A stretch of DNA of 64,000 bases from Flaccisagitta enflata. Taxonomy: Eukaryota; Chaetognatha; Sagittoidea; Aphragmophora. This document shows positions 13,975 through 25,705 of the stretch, in pieces. A program made the translations under genes and the position numbers. The notes below the pieces were generated by a model. The model had not been told where the DNA came from and searched no databases. It saw only the letters and a program-made list of their open reading frames with translations. The stretch's first letter is position 1. Every line of letters begins with the position of its first letter. The stretch spans positions 23,498,001 through 23,562,000 of the forward strand of contig OZ231128.1 in the NCBI GenBank assembly GCA_965153355.1. Reading direction: 5' to 3'.

Positions 13975-14935
13975 TACAGTCAGAAGACAAAACATAATAG
14001 GTATATATATCATACCATTGACTTTGATCCAACTTACTGTTCATAAACAAAATAACGGGTGGTCAAAAAAAAAGTGACTAAGCTAGAATCTTTTCCAATA
14101 AGTTTGAAATTTTTTTTATGAGTTGATATTTTAAAAATGAAGTAAACTGTATAGAAAAAATTTTTTTTTTCAATTTTGTAAAACACATGATTATATAAAT
14201 ACAAAAAAGTGAAATGTTTGCATAAATCGGTTATAATATAGATTATTAGTTGTTTTTAAGAAACAATTATGTTTATTAGGTCCTGTTTGAAATAAATACT
14301 ATTATTCATAAGCCTTCAAGCTTTGGTTTAAGAGATTTGAGTAGAAAATAAAACAATGTTTTTAGAAGTATTTTTTGTTTTGTTATATGTTTGTATTCTT
14401 TAAATTTTTCTTAGGTTTTTTATCAGTTTTTAAGTTGTTCTTAACTATAGATAGTGAATCTATAGAAAAATTTAAATTTTTTTACAAAAAATTTTTGGTA
14501 AAAATCAAGGCGGTCCAAAATCAAAATCAGTTTATTGTAAATAATTTGAAATGTATAGAAGATGTACAAAAATCATAATAATGAAAAAAATTTTCCTGCA
14601 CCATATCTTATTAGCAAAAAAAAAAATTTTACTCTAAACATTATTTTACAAAAGAAATGAGAAAATGAAAAAGTCACTTTTTTTTTGACCACCCGTTATT
14701 GTACGCGACAACTGGTGGTTAAAGTTACAGCCGGCTATAATCTTACAAAATTGGAGTATTACAGCCGGCTGTAATTCAAACAACCAGTTAAATTCCAAAC
14801 AAGATTTTGTTCATTACAGCCGACTGTTATTTCAACATCTGATTGTTGCAAACAATATTTTGTTTATAAACAGTAAGTTGGATCAATGTCAACAGTATGA
14901 TATATATACCTATTATGTTTTGTCCATTGACTGTA
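13975..14935. mobile_element. TA-flanked inverted-repeat element (Tc1/mariner-type MITE), split by another
   Basis: The termini are CAGTCA...TGACTG (13977-14933), each next to TA. About 75 bp of left terminal repeat, including TATGTTTTGTC and AACAGTAAGTTGGATCAA complements, matches the right end inverted. The left repeat is cut at 14053 by a second element. The right half contains TTACAGCCGGCTGTAAT palindromes. TA flanks and CAGT ends fit Tc1/mariner relatives; no transposase is present. Confidence 0.75.
14055..14696. mobile_element. Inner TA-flanked element nested in the preceding one
   Basis: The ends are ACGGGTGGTCAAAAAAAAAG and its inverse, with TA at 14053-14054 and 14697-14698. The uninterrupted right arm of the host reads ACAAAATATTG at the matching point, so the pre-insertion site with one TA is preserved in the same molecule. 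The interior is AT-rich with a short 67-codon frame (14375-14578) that I do not recognise and doubt is a gene. Confidence 0.8.
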
Positions 14936-15093
14936 TATTGTATTGTATTGGGAAAATAACAATACCCATAGTAATTATTGGGTAAACCCAATACTTATAA
15001 GTATTGTAAATACAATACAATACCCAATACGAATCGCCCGGGCTTGTTGCCCACCCGCACGCGACGTGTGTCACGGTATGGCCTTGTTTTCCT
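14936..15093 (-). mobile_element. Hairpin-end element fragment: head end joined to CAATAC-rich tract
   Basis: A CAATAC/TATTG-rich tract runs into AATCGCCCGGGCTTGTTGCC, then CACCCGCACGCGAC and GGCCTTGTTTT, the inverted head of a code-1 element. No terminal hairpin is attached. An isolated hairpin (GTCGCGTGTACGCGTC) lies at 15226-15241. Confidence 0.5.
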
Positions 15094-15336
15094 GGCAATC
15101 AACTGGGCGCCGGGGTTGCTGTTGTGATCCAATGATGATGAGCATGGTCAGTGAAAAAAAAAAGAACCCAGGAAAGACAAATATAACAAATAGATGTATG
15201 AAGGAGGCCGGTGGTAGCTTATTTTGTCGCGTGTACGCGTCTGAAAGAAAGAAAAGAAAAAAAAACCGGAAGTCTCTGTTTACCTCAAGTCACTTTTTGT
15301 GAAATTTTGAATGTATTTGTTAAAACCTTTCTTCAT

Positions 15337-15590
<254 letters not shown>

Positions 15591-15591
15591 T

Positions 15592-16188
15592 ATTATCTTG
15601 CTAAAAAAAAATCTTCCGGCACGTTTACATGTATATCTCACGTTAAAATCAACTAATCATAAAAAAATTGGTGAGACAATTAAAGCCCTTCAAATTTGCA
15701 AGAGATCTACGCAAACCGCATCACTCTAGCTCAATGCGTTTAAAAGTTATTCAACTTTGATTGAAATACTTCAATTTTGCTTGTGCCATTTTTACACAAA
15801 TTCTTAATGAGATTGGTTCACTGTTTTTCAAATTTCTTCTAGAGGCATTGAGCTAGACAGATGCGGTTTGCGCAGACAGCTTGCAAATTTGAAGGGCTTC
15901 ATTTTAGTCACCGATTTTTTTTATAATTTGATGTATCTTTTGGTAGCTATGAGTGTAAATGTAGCAGAAAAAGAGATAAAAAAAAATTAGGAGAAAAATC
16001 TGGAGACCCATCACTCCAGAATTACATCTTGAGGCTCTACAAATCCCTTCCCCAACAAATGGCGGCCCTGATTTAGTCAGAAAGAGCTCAAACTAATTAT
16101 TCATGGATCTGTAACTGATTTACAACTGTTTTTATGCCAATAAAGATGTTTTTATTACAGGGCGGAAGATTTTTTTTAGCAAGATAGT
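15592..16188. mobile_element. Palindromic element, TATCTTG ends
   Basis: The left end TATCTTGCTAAAAAAAAATC is inverted at 16163-16187. Inner arms share GCCCTTCAAATTTGCAA, GCGGTTTGCGCAGA and a GAGCTAGA...ATGCG block in opposite orientation. The central 80 bp are less matched. The inner arms also match the element at 48949-49700, so the two are members of one family. No coding frame. Confidence 0.8.
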
Positions 16189-16591
16189 AGAAACAAATCG
16201 TTATCATTTCTCTTGCATTTTCTGCCTCTTATACCCACAACAACTGGAAATTGTGGCATCTGACAAAACCATGATAAAACCATCCAAACCTAATTCATCC
16301 ATCAAAACCTCCTTACATCAATCCATCGCGTCGTTTCATCCAAAACCCATCTCGCTCCTAGAACGATATTGGTCATCTATTGGCTTGGCCCAGTTGGCTT
16401 GGCTTAGCTTGGCTTGGCCAAGTTGCCGTCCTCTTCTCAATTCCATCTCATTCGCCCTCATCAAAATCTAGTCAGACCCTCTTTCCCTTCGTGGTTGGTC
16501 TCCCAACCAACAAAGTTATAGTTTCCTAACCAACAATAAAAACTCCCCCATTTCTGTTCTCACTTCATTCCTCGGTTTTGTTTTCCTTTTG

Positions 16592-16592
<1 letters not shown>
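16189..16592. other. No gene recognised
   Basis: Contains CATCCAAA/CATCAAAA repeats and a local GGCTTGGC / TTGGCTTAGC array at 16383-16420. Nothing else is recognisable. Confidence 0.45.
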
Positions 16593-16952
<360 letters not shown>

Positions 16953-17155
16953 CCCCCACACACGCACAAACGCACTTCCTATCTCAAACTATCAATGAGA
17001 CACGCGCTACTATAAAGCGTATGATTTTTCTCACCTTCACATGGACCCTAAGCTACTGTATCTTTGAAAATGTTTCTAAGCTTTTATCAATGGAAAGCTA
17101 GGGGCGGTGCGCATGATAACTAGTCTCTGTCTCGTCTATTTCCTCTTCCATGTCT

Positions 17156-17955
17156 TAGTCGCGTGCCACGCAACTCTACAGTCCGTTTTGTCGGTCCTTC
17201 GGTCGATCTATAGGTATGTCGGTCACAATTTACTTTTGGGCAGCGGCCCCGAAGGGGCCGATGACCTATGCTTTCACACAAGAGAAATTTCTCCCCCTTC
17301 TCCTCCTCCTTCTTCTTCTCCGTACCCCCCCCCACTGGCCTTCATGCCCAAAATCATCCTCTAGGCCCAAAACCTAGCCCATAAGCCCAAATCCCAGCCT
17401 CAAGGCTCAAATCCCAGCCTCGAGGCTCAAATCCCAGCCTCGAGGCTCAAATCTCAGCCTCGAGGCTCAAATCCCAACCTCGAGGCTCAAATCCTAGCTG
17501 GAGGCCCAAATCCTAGTCTCGAGGCTCAAATCCCAGCCTCGAGGCTCAAATCCCAGCCTCGAGGCTCAAATACCAGCCTCGAGGCTCAAATCCCAGCCTC
17601 GAGGCTCAAATCCCAGCCTTGAGGCTTAAATCCCAGCCTCGGGGCTCAAATCCCTGCCTCATGGCTCAAATCCCGGCCTCAAGTCCCCAATGCCAGCCTC
17701 CAGGCCCTAATCCCGGCCTCGAAGCTCAAATAAAAACAGCATAGAGCATCGGCCCCTTCGGGGCCGCTGCCCCTCTAACCATCTCACACCCACATACACT
17801 CACATAGGGGCAACGGGTACCGCTGACCATCTAACGCTTTTGCGACTATCTATATTATTGTGGTCATAGGCCTCGCTGCTCCTGCCCATATGGTCTAGTG
17901 ACCTCAAATATAGCCCCTGCCCACCGGCAGGGGTAGCCGTGTATCCGGCCTTGTT
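17156..17955 (-). mobile_element. Composite: hairpin-end element, code 1, carrying a bow-tie element
   Basis: In +: degraded hairpin AGTCGCGTGCCACGCAACTC, a GTCG tract, a type-1 bow-tie (17237-17850), then GCTCCTGCCCATATGG, GACCTCAAATATAGCCCC, GCCCACC and the head end GTAGCCGTGTATCCGGCCTT. The bow-tie sits where a short spacer normally lies. The same arrangement recurs at 62656-63521. Confidence 0.8.
17237..17850 (+). mobile_element. Bow-tie element type 1 with regular 20-bp core
   Basis: Arms at 17237-17278 and about 17744-17771. The core has some 17 units of about 20 bp, consensus CCCAGCCTCGAGGCTCAAAT, each with a small CCTCGAGG palindrome. Tail GGGGCAACGGGTACCGCTGA and ACGCTTTTGCGACTAT. 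This is the best-preserved core in the window. Confidence 0.85.
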
Positions 17956-18590
17956 TAGTGAAGCGAGAAATTTTGTTCCACTTGTCGTGTACACACTCTT
18001 TATTTATCCCAACCCAATGTCTACCATCCTTTTCGCCCCCTTCCCTCCCCGACCGAGTTTCATTATTTGCACTCTTTCTTTTTTCTATTTTTCTATTTTT
18101 TCCCCGCCTTTGGACATATTAAAAAGTTTGGCGGCATCAAACAACCAAGAAAATGGATTAAAATCAGAAAATGAAACAAAATGAAAAAAATGGAATCGAG
18201 GGAATTTGAAAACCAGAACAAGAAGAGAGATTCATCCACAGCATCAATGAGTAGTTTCACAACAGATAGTACCACTATCAAATAAAGACTCAGGAGCTCC
18301 TAATGGTAGTAAATCAGGACTCAACTATCCTATGTTTTTTTCGAGAAAATATCCCTGTAGCAAAATTATCATGAGACTTTCAAAAGTTTTGTGTCATTTT
18401 GGAAAGGGTCACCAATTCCCGTCGTAAACTGAGATATGCAGACCTCAAGAAAACACCTGATAGATATGGCGTTACAGACGTGACCACATCTATCTGGGCA
18501 GCTTCTTAATCTCCCCCCACACCGATGATAGCAAGATACTGAAACCGAAACTCTCTCCATTATAACGCATTTGTTCTTTGTCTTTGGAAC
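17956..18590. other. No gene recognised
   Basis: AT-rich sequence between two mobile elements. Frames are short and lack splice-site support. Confidence 0.45.
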
Positions 18591-19136
18591 TGATAGTGGC
18601 CTCCTGCACTTGGGCAAAAAAATTCATGATTTTTTTCTGATGACATTTTTAAGGCACTAGACATGAGTATGGGCCCAATACACAATGTATTATGGCAATC
18701 TGGGCCCAGTTGGCCCAAAAAAAGGACCCGGATGGCTAAAAAAACTGGCCAAAATAGGCCAAAACTGCATTTTTTCAGTAATTGCTCGCACAATTCAGAT
18801 AGTATGTAAAAAATATCAATAAATTGATGCTAATTTGGTAGTGTGGTAGTTCAAGGAAAAAATTGAGCTCGGATTAGGGCTTGAATAGGTCAACATTATG
18901 TCAAATTAGGCTGGATTAACAATAACTCTATGAAAAAAGTGATCAAACATGGTTGTTAAATAATTTTGAAGTTAGAAAGATAGTTGATTAGATTGATTTG
19001 TTTTTAAATTGCTTTAGACCAGTACTGTATATGCATCAGGTTTAGGTCAGAGTAGTATTAGGCTAATATTAGGTCAAAATCATCTTAAAACATCAAAAAT
19101 CTGTTTCTCCTTCTCTCTTTCTCTCTAAATCCCTTA

Positions 19137-19280
<144 letters not shown>

Positions 19281-19329
19281 GGCATCAGGAATTCTAAAGC
19301 AAACTCACCCTAAACCCTTTAGTGAGATT

Positions 19330-20214
19330 TTTACTCAGGAGCAACTGATAACAAAGTTGGTAAAAACTATTTTGGACAAATAACAGCACAGCTGAAAAAA
19401 AGGAGGTGCTGCCTTTCCTGTTATTGGTGAAAGGCTGGTGCTCAGCTCTTATGCTGATTTGGCTTTCACAAATAGTGCAAAGAAAATGTTGAAAGTAAAA
19501 GAGTTGAAGAGTCAAAAGAAAGAAGTTGACAAAATTGAAGCAGACTGGTCCAAAGCCCAAAAGGATATCATGAAAGCCAAGAATTATGTCACTGATTCAA
19601 AGGCTGACATTTTTGCACAAGAGCAATAAAAAAACAAGCTCATTGCGCAGTGTACTGAAAATGGAAGGAAGCATTACTACCATGGACCTGTAACTTCATA
19701 AGATGATATCAACTTGATGTTTGCCAAGATTCAGAAGTTTGGTGAGCAAGATAAATTATCTCTGATAAGGAAAGAGATTAAGGTCAAGAAGCTGATATTC
19801 TTAGAGCTTCTAAATCACTTTGTTTTGTTCAAACAATACAATTTCTCTTCAACAAAGATGTACCAAAATCTCCTGAACCTTACTCCTGAGCGCACTCAAT
19901 CATGAAAAAAATCTGAAGAGCCATTTGTTGACTTGGAATTGCCACCATCAGAAGAGGAGTTCTTCATTGCTTTTCTTGAAAATTAATGGTCTGTCTGTTC
20001 AGTCATCTCCTATGATGAGGTCAATGACACAATCAAGGCTCATCTACTTCAAGCTATCAAGACTAGAGCCAAGGATGATACAGGGAAAACATATTGGATC
20101 TATAGTAAAGGAGAAAGTGTTGATGCATTTAAAGAAAAACATGTTTTGGCAATGAGGCCCTCTATCAATCTTGCAAAAACATCACGCGAAGAGATCCTGT
20201 TTATGTTCCCATAA
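19330..20214 (+). pseudogene. Decayed element-encoded protein, one frame with several stops
   Basis: A single frame gives protein-like sequence for about 295 codons but is broken by in-frame stops at 19381, 19393, 19627, 19699, 19903, 19984 and 20212. The stretch 19500-19626 is lysine/glutamate-rich and probably helical (VKELKSQKKEVDKIEADWSK). Later pieces contain a hydrophobic LIFLELLNHFVLF segment and WIYSKGESVDAFKEKHVLAM. Codon-level order is preserved while stops are scattered, as expected of an old coding sequence no longer under selection. At 19381-19401 another frame is open across two of the stops, so a small frameshift is possible. I do not recognise the family; its place inside the inverted repeats suggests it belonged to the transposon. 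Confidence 0.6.
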
Positions 20215-20410
20215 ATTGTGAGGTCATTAAGGGAATGACCTCTCAGTTCTATATCTGAATCTGTAGGCAGCTGCTCCCGCAATATTTTTTTTCAAAAATA
20301 TATTTTGTGAAAATGAATGTCTCTAAAATGGATCCAAAGTTTCTCTTTTATTTCCAATCTGCAAATCAAATGGTTTAGTCAAAGATTCTCACATGATATG
20401 ACTTTATACA

Positions 20411-20740
20411 TTAGAGCGGCTACCTGGAGGGTCAAATGTGATCAAATTTCAGAACGCCTCAGCTATCTAACCATACACTCTACGTCATGTTAAAAAAGGA
20501 AATGATGCCAGCGGAGATCGGTATCTGGACAGAAAACCCGCACGGCAACACCAAAGAGTTACAATAGGCGTAAAATTGTTTATGTATACTTAACCATTGT
20601 GTTGCCGTGCAGGTTTCTTGATCAAATACCGACCTCTGCTTGTCTGAGTTACTGCCCAAATGCCGCTTAGAATGTATGGTTAGATGGCGGAGGAATTTTA
20701 AATTTTGAGCCAAATTCACCTTTCAGGTAACCAGCGTATT
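20411..20740. mobile_element. 330-bp inverted-repeat element nested in the 3.3-kb element
   Basis: Left ...GCGGCTACCTG pairs with right CAGGTAACCAGCG. Further in, ATCTAACCATACA pairs with TGTATGGTTAGAT, and GCACGGCAACAC (left) with GTGTTGCCGTGC (right). No coding frame. MITE-like; superfamily unknown. Confidence 0.75.
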
Positions 20741-20841
20741 AGACATATTTTGTATTGTTTGACCATCTTTTACCTTCCTTATCCTACTATTTTAAAAACC
20801 AAGAACATGATAAATCCAATATTTTTTGAAATATGAATTTT

Positions 20842-21072
20842 TTTTAGTTGCGTGCTACGCGACTCTCCACCCCGCTTTTACGGTCGGTCCGTCCGTCCGT
20901 CCGTCCATCGGTCGGTCCGTCGGTCCGTCCGTCCGTTAGTCCGTCACACTTTACTTTTTTGGGGTTTATAGGGTTTTTGCTATACCGCTCCTGCCCAAAT
21001 GCTCCACTGACCTCAAATATGGCCCCTGCCCACCCACACGCAACTGGGGTAGCCGTGTATCCAGCCTTGTTT
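20842..21072 (-). mobile_element. Hairpin-end element, code 1, short form
   Basis: In +: TTTTTAGTTGCGTGCTACGC hairpin, CTCCACCCCGC, a GTCC/GTCG tract, GCTCCTGCCCAAATGC, GACCTCAAATATGGCCCC, GCCCACCCACACGCAACT and head end GTAGCCGTGTATCCAGCCTT. About 230 bp and non-coding. Confidence 0.82.
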
Positions 21073-21189
21073 TTATCTTTGTTGCATCGTAATTAAATCT
21101 TGCATTAAAATTGTTGATGGTCATCATAAAAACCAAATTTCTACGATTACTACTGCTTCAACACAAACAAACAATGAGTTCAAATTAAG

Positions 21190-21770
21190 ACCCTGGGCTG
21201 CTTGAAAACTAATTTTGGCCTGTTTTTAGACTCCAATGGGCTTGCACACCTTGATTCACTTAATTTACATTGAACAATAACATATTTTTACATCTAATCT
21301 CTTTAAGAATCTCAAGATAAAAACAGGAAGTGAAAAATGCTACAAATATTTGTTTTAGCTTGTTTTGACCAGTTTTTCAGCTATTTTAACCTAATTTTAG
21401 GCAGTTTTAAAATATGAATGGGCTCATACAACTTTGTTCACATGATTCACATTAGATGATTATATATTTTCATTAAAATTGTCTCTGAAAAACATTTCAA
21501 TAAATCAGAAAACAGAAAAACACTGTTTTTGCTTGTTTTGGCCAGTTTTTTAGCTATTTTGACCTCATTTTGGCCAGTTAAAAGACTTTTATAGGCCCAT
21601 ACAACTCTGTGCACTTGATTCACATTAGACAATTATGTAATTGCACAATAATCATCATTAGAAATCATTTCAGCAAGCCAAATTATAAAAAACCTTTAAT
21701 TTTGCCTGTTTTGACCAGTTTTTTAGCCCATTCGGGTCCTTTTTTTGGGTCAAATGAGCCCAGATTGCCA
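21190..21770. repeat. About 173-bp tandem units in the right part of the 3.3-kb element
   Basis: GCTTGTTTTGACCAGTTTTT recurs at about 21359, 21531 and 21706 (172 and 175 bp apart), with a more diverged unit before it. Units also share GGGCTCATACAACTTTG and GATTCACATTAGA. Confidence 0.8.
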
Positions 21771-22061
21771 CAACATGTCATGTTATGGGCCCATACACCC
21801 CCCTGGAGACTTAAAAATTAAATCTCTTTTGATGAGTTTCAAGTGCAGGAGGCCACTGATAGCACCAATTTCACTGAACATGAGATAGATTCTTTCCGAC
21901 CAGTTAACCGTCATGTAAGAGATTGAAATTGTTGGGCGGATTTAGCCCGCTATACAAAGTGACAGTATGATAGGCTCTATCCTCCTCCAGTTCGATTGTT
22001 GGTCCGACCGTATTACAAAAGTCAATAATGTGTATTTCCGCGCCCACCCAGGATACCTGTT

Positions 22062-23268
<1,207 letters not shown>

Positions 23269-23811
23269 ACAGGTCGCCCAAGGGCAATATGTGGTCAGCG
23301 ATACCCGTTGCCCTGCTTTGCGTGATTGTGAAATGGAGTGAGAGGAAGCAGGGCAGCGGCCCCGAAGGGGACGAAGTCCTCAAGAACACTGGGGGACTTT
23401 CGTTTGTCATTCCGTCCGTCCGTCCGTCCATCCATCTGTCTGTTCCCCCCAGGCCCTCTCAGGCCCAAAATCTGCCCTCTCAGGCCTTAAATTTACCCAC
23501 TCAGGCCTGAAATCTGCCCTCTCAGGCCTTGAATCTGTGAGGACAGATTTAAGGCCTTAGAGGACAGATTTCAGGCCTGAGAGGACAGATTTCAGGCCTG
23601 AGAGGGCAGATTTCAGGCCTGAGAGGGCAGATTCAAGGCCTGAGAGGGCAGATTTCAGGCCTGAGAGGGTAAATTTCAGGCCTGAGAGGGCAGATTTCAG
23701 GACTGACAGGGCCTGGGGGGGATGAACGCATGAACAGACGGATGGACGGAATGACAAACGAAAGTCCCCCTGTGTTCTACAGGACTTCGTCCCGTTTGGG
23801 GCCACTGCCCA
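23269..23811 (-). mobile_element. Bow-tie element type 2 with head-to-head core
   Basis: Tail AACAGGTCGCCCAAGGGCAA at 23269, arm GGGCAGCGGCCCCGAAGGGG at 23351, then a GTCC tract. Core units read AGGCCCTCTCAGGCC up to about 23535 and in reverse (GGCCTGAGAGGGCAGATTT) after that. The inverted arm ends GGCCACTGCCC at 23810. The left inner arm has lost its TGTAGAACA (reads TCAAGAACACTGGGGGACTT). Confidence 0.82.
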
Positions 23812-24575
23812 AAAACTGAGTGTCCAAACCCAGATGACAGCCTCTCGGATCAAGATTCTGGCCTCAGAGGCTCAGATCATGACCTTTAAGATGAAGACTC
23901 TTGACTCCAAGACCAAAATCATGGTCTCCACAACCCTATTCTTAGCCTCCTTTGCCAAGACCTTTTCCCGATTTAACAGATGTAGATGCAGACTTTACAG
24001 AAACAAACCCCCATTCTAGTTAAAACTAGTTAGATGATCTGTCAGTCGCTAGCCTTGATATTTTTTTTCATAATAAACCACGATCAGGTGCGTAGTATTA
24101 TTAATGCTTACCATTGGAGGTTACAGCAACACTTTGGGAGAGCAACTTCTCGAGGTATTGCATTACTACATCTGAGCACCGCCAACACCACCGCCACAGC
24201 AACGCCAGCTATGCATCTACAACCTAAAAAGCACCCTTTCTACATCCATGCGCAATTTTGTGCATGCTACTGTGTAAGCGAACTTTTGGTTGGTCGGTGT
24301 ATCCGCTGGTCAAACTGCTTCATCCAGCCAGAAACTAGCTAGTCCATCTATCCGTCTCCTCATTGTATTCTGTTCACAATTTCGATTTAACCTCTGATTA
24401 AGAGCAGGCAAAAACGGCAATCGTACATAACTGTATATGACTTTTTTTTGCGTACGCACAAAAACAGCGCATGCAAAAAAAAACGCCGAAAAAAAAAACA
24501 CGTTTCAAACAGTCGAGTGAAGACCATGAACGCTCGTGTTCGTGCGCAACCTCAAACAGAAATGAAGGAAGAGAG

Positions 24576-24624
<49 letters not shown>

Positions 24625-24813
24625 GAGCGCAAGTTGAAACAAATATGAAAAGTCAACAGTGAATGTCAAAACCGCTGAAAATTCGTCACAGTGAGCATTT
24701 TTACTATGGCCTCGGTTTCAATTGTGAAATTCTTCTAGTCTGTGCCAGCGGTAACAAAATCTACCCCTTTTAGCCATATATGTGATTTTTTTATTGGCCG
24801 ATGTGTATTTGCA
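23812..24813. other. No gene recognised; short GA tract
   Basis: Mixed sequence with a CAACACCACCGCCACAGC patch at 24183-24200 and a (GA)n tract at 24586-24616. Frames are short. Confidence 0.45.
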
Positions 24814-24814
24814 C

Positions 24815-24862
<48 letters not shown>
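24814..24862. repeat. (GAT)n microsatellite at the 3' end of the Penelope-like fragment
   Basis: About 15 GAT units directly abut the retroelement tail. A second GAT/GAC tract lies at the other end of the element (25441-25456). Confidence 0.95.
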
Positions 24863-24864
<2 letters not shown>

Positions 24865-24890
24865 AATAAAAATGGAAGAAAGGCTTTAAG

Positions 24891-24929
24891 ACCAACACGT
24901 CGTGTTTCGGCAATATGCTTCATCAGGGT
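24891..24929 (-). ncRNA. Hammerhead-ribozyme-like motif, minimal form
   Basis: On the minus strand the core reads ACC-CTGATGA, then AGCATATTGCC, GAAA, CACGACGTG, TT and GGT. ACC/GGT can form stem I, GCA/TGC stem II with a TAT loop, and CAC/GTG a three-pair stem III. CTGATGA and GAAA are the invariant hammerhead core. The first stem II pair is an A-C mismatch instead of the usual G-C, so activity may be reduced. It lies about 100 bp after the GIY-YIG stop codon, the expected place in a Penelope-like element. Confidence 0.65.
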
Positions 24930-25024
24930 ATGAACAAGATTACAAAGAATCGATATTTATGGCAAATGGAGACAATGGCATGGTAAAATGACCATGATCG
25001 TATCGAAGTAAAGAAACAATAGAA

Positions 25025-25414
25025 TCACATGTGACGGTCGTCTTCATAGCGTGGTCCAGGGTGAAGAGAGGGAAGAAACTTTTTTTGAAAAAAAAGCTCC
25101 TTAGTCTGTCTTTCTATGACGGAGCAATTGAGGGGCATCTTGTAGAAAGGCACGATTCGAAATGGAATGGCTAGATGCCCCGCGCACTGATGGACATGAT
25201 GAGAGACGTCTAATTTTCGATACGTCGGATTATTAACGTGCGTACGATGTTCACCGGCGCGGTAACTAAATCCTTTCCCAGTCTCGCCGATGAACGTGCG
25301 TTTGCAGTTAGCGCAGACAAGAAGATAAATGACGTTTTTGGTTTTGCAATTCATCTTCTCTTGAATTTGAAATGATTCTCCGTTTTCAAACTCAATGGAA
25401 TGACCTTCTATCAT
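25025..25414 (-). CDS. GIY-YIG endonuclease domain of a Penelope-like element, partial
   Basis: The 129-codon frame has VIY at residues 28-30, FIG at 41-43, R52 and H56, the GIY-YIG nuclease signature in its Penelope form. It is preceded by NCKTKN and followed by C34-x2-C37. The last 30 residues (from IERQTKELFFQKKF) place the expected acidic residue in a helix. The frame continues upstream of the ATG through CGNCPY (to about 25435), a C-x2-C that normally lies before the nuclease domain in this family, so the ATG at 25414 is not the true start. The function in intact elements is nicking DNA for target-primed reverse transcription. It ends in a normal stop; the N-terminal reverse transcriptase is missing, so this is a fragment. 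Confidence 0.8.
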   Translation of the reverse strand: MIEGHSIEFENGESFQIQEKMNCKTKNVIYLLVCANCKRTFIGETGKGFSYRAGEHRTHVNNPTYRKLDVSHHVHQCAGHLAIPFRIVPFYKMPLNCSVIERQTKELFFQKKFLPSLHPGPRYEDDRHM

Positions 25415-25616
25415 ATATGGACAGTTACCACAAAGGGAAACGATGATGATGACGACGTAGATACTATCTAGGAAAAAAATGTATCTACAGTCTACACTTA
25501 AAAAGAAACATCAACTTTAAAAGAGTGTTACTCCTTAAAGAATAATGCTAAATTGACCAGATTGCATTGGTACCATTTAGAATAGCTTTCATATCTCATT
25601 CAAATATGACCAAGCT

Positions 25617-25705
25617 GAGGTCAGTAGCTCAATTGGTTTATGAGTAGCGCACTTCCAAAGTTGGTGCCTCTAAGGCACAGACTTTCAAGTCGGGAGGGTC
25701 TCTGC
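25617..25705 (+). other. tRNA-like sequence, tRNA pseudogene or SINE head
   Basis: TAGCTCAATTGG at 25624-25635 fits the A box (TRGYNNARNNG) and can form a D arm with GAGT. TTTCAAGTCGGG at 25683-25694 resembles a B box 58 bases downstream, with the first G missing. The anticodon arm does not fold cleanly. More likely a decayed tRNA-derived sequence than a working tRNA. Confidence 0.4.

Larger units (their letters stand above)
24863..25440 (-). mobile_element. 5'-truncated Penelope-like retroelement
   Basis: Consists of the C-terminal endonuclease part of the single ORF (minus strand), a short 3' region and a hammerhead-like motif, bounded on both sides by (GAT)n tracts. Established knowledge: Penelope-like elements encode reverse transcriptase plus a C-terminal GIY-YIG endonuclease and carry hammerhead ribozymes in their terminal repeats. 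The reverse transcriptase is absent here. That it landed in, or was copied next to, a GAT repeat is inference from the flanks. Confidence 0.7.

Noticed and set aside
14375-14578. 67-codon frame as a transposase remnant
   Set aside because: AT-rich F/K composition only; no DDE/D-like pattern visible.
17400-17720. CRISPR-like array of 20-bp units
   Set aside because: Units are contiguous with no spacers; this is a minisatellite inside a bow-tie element.
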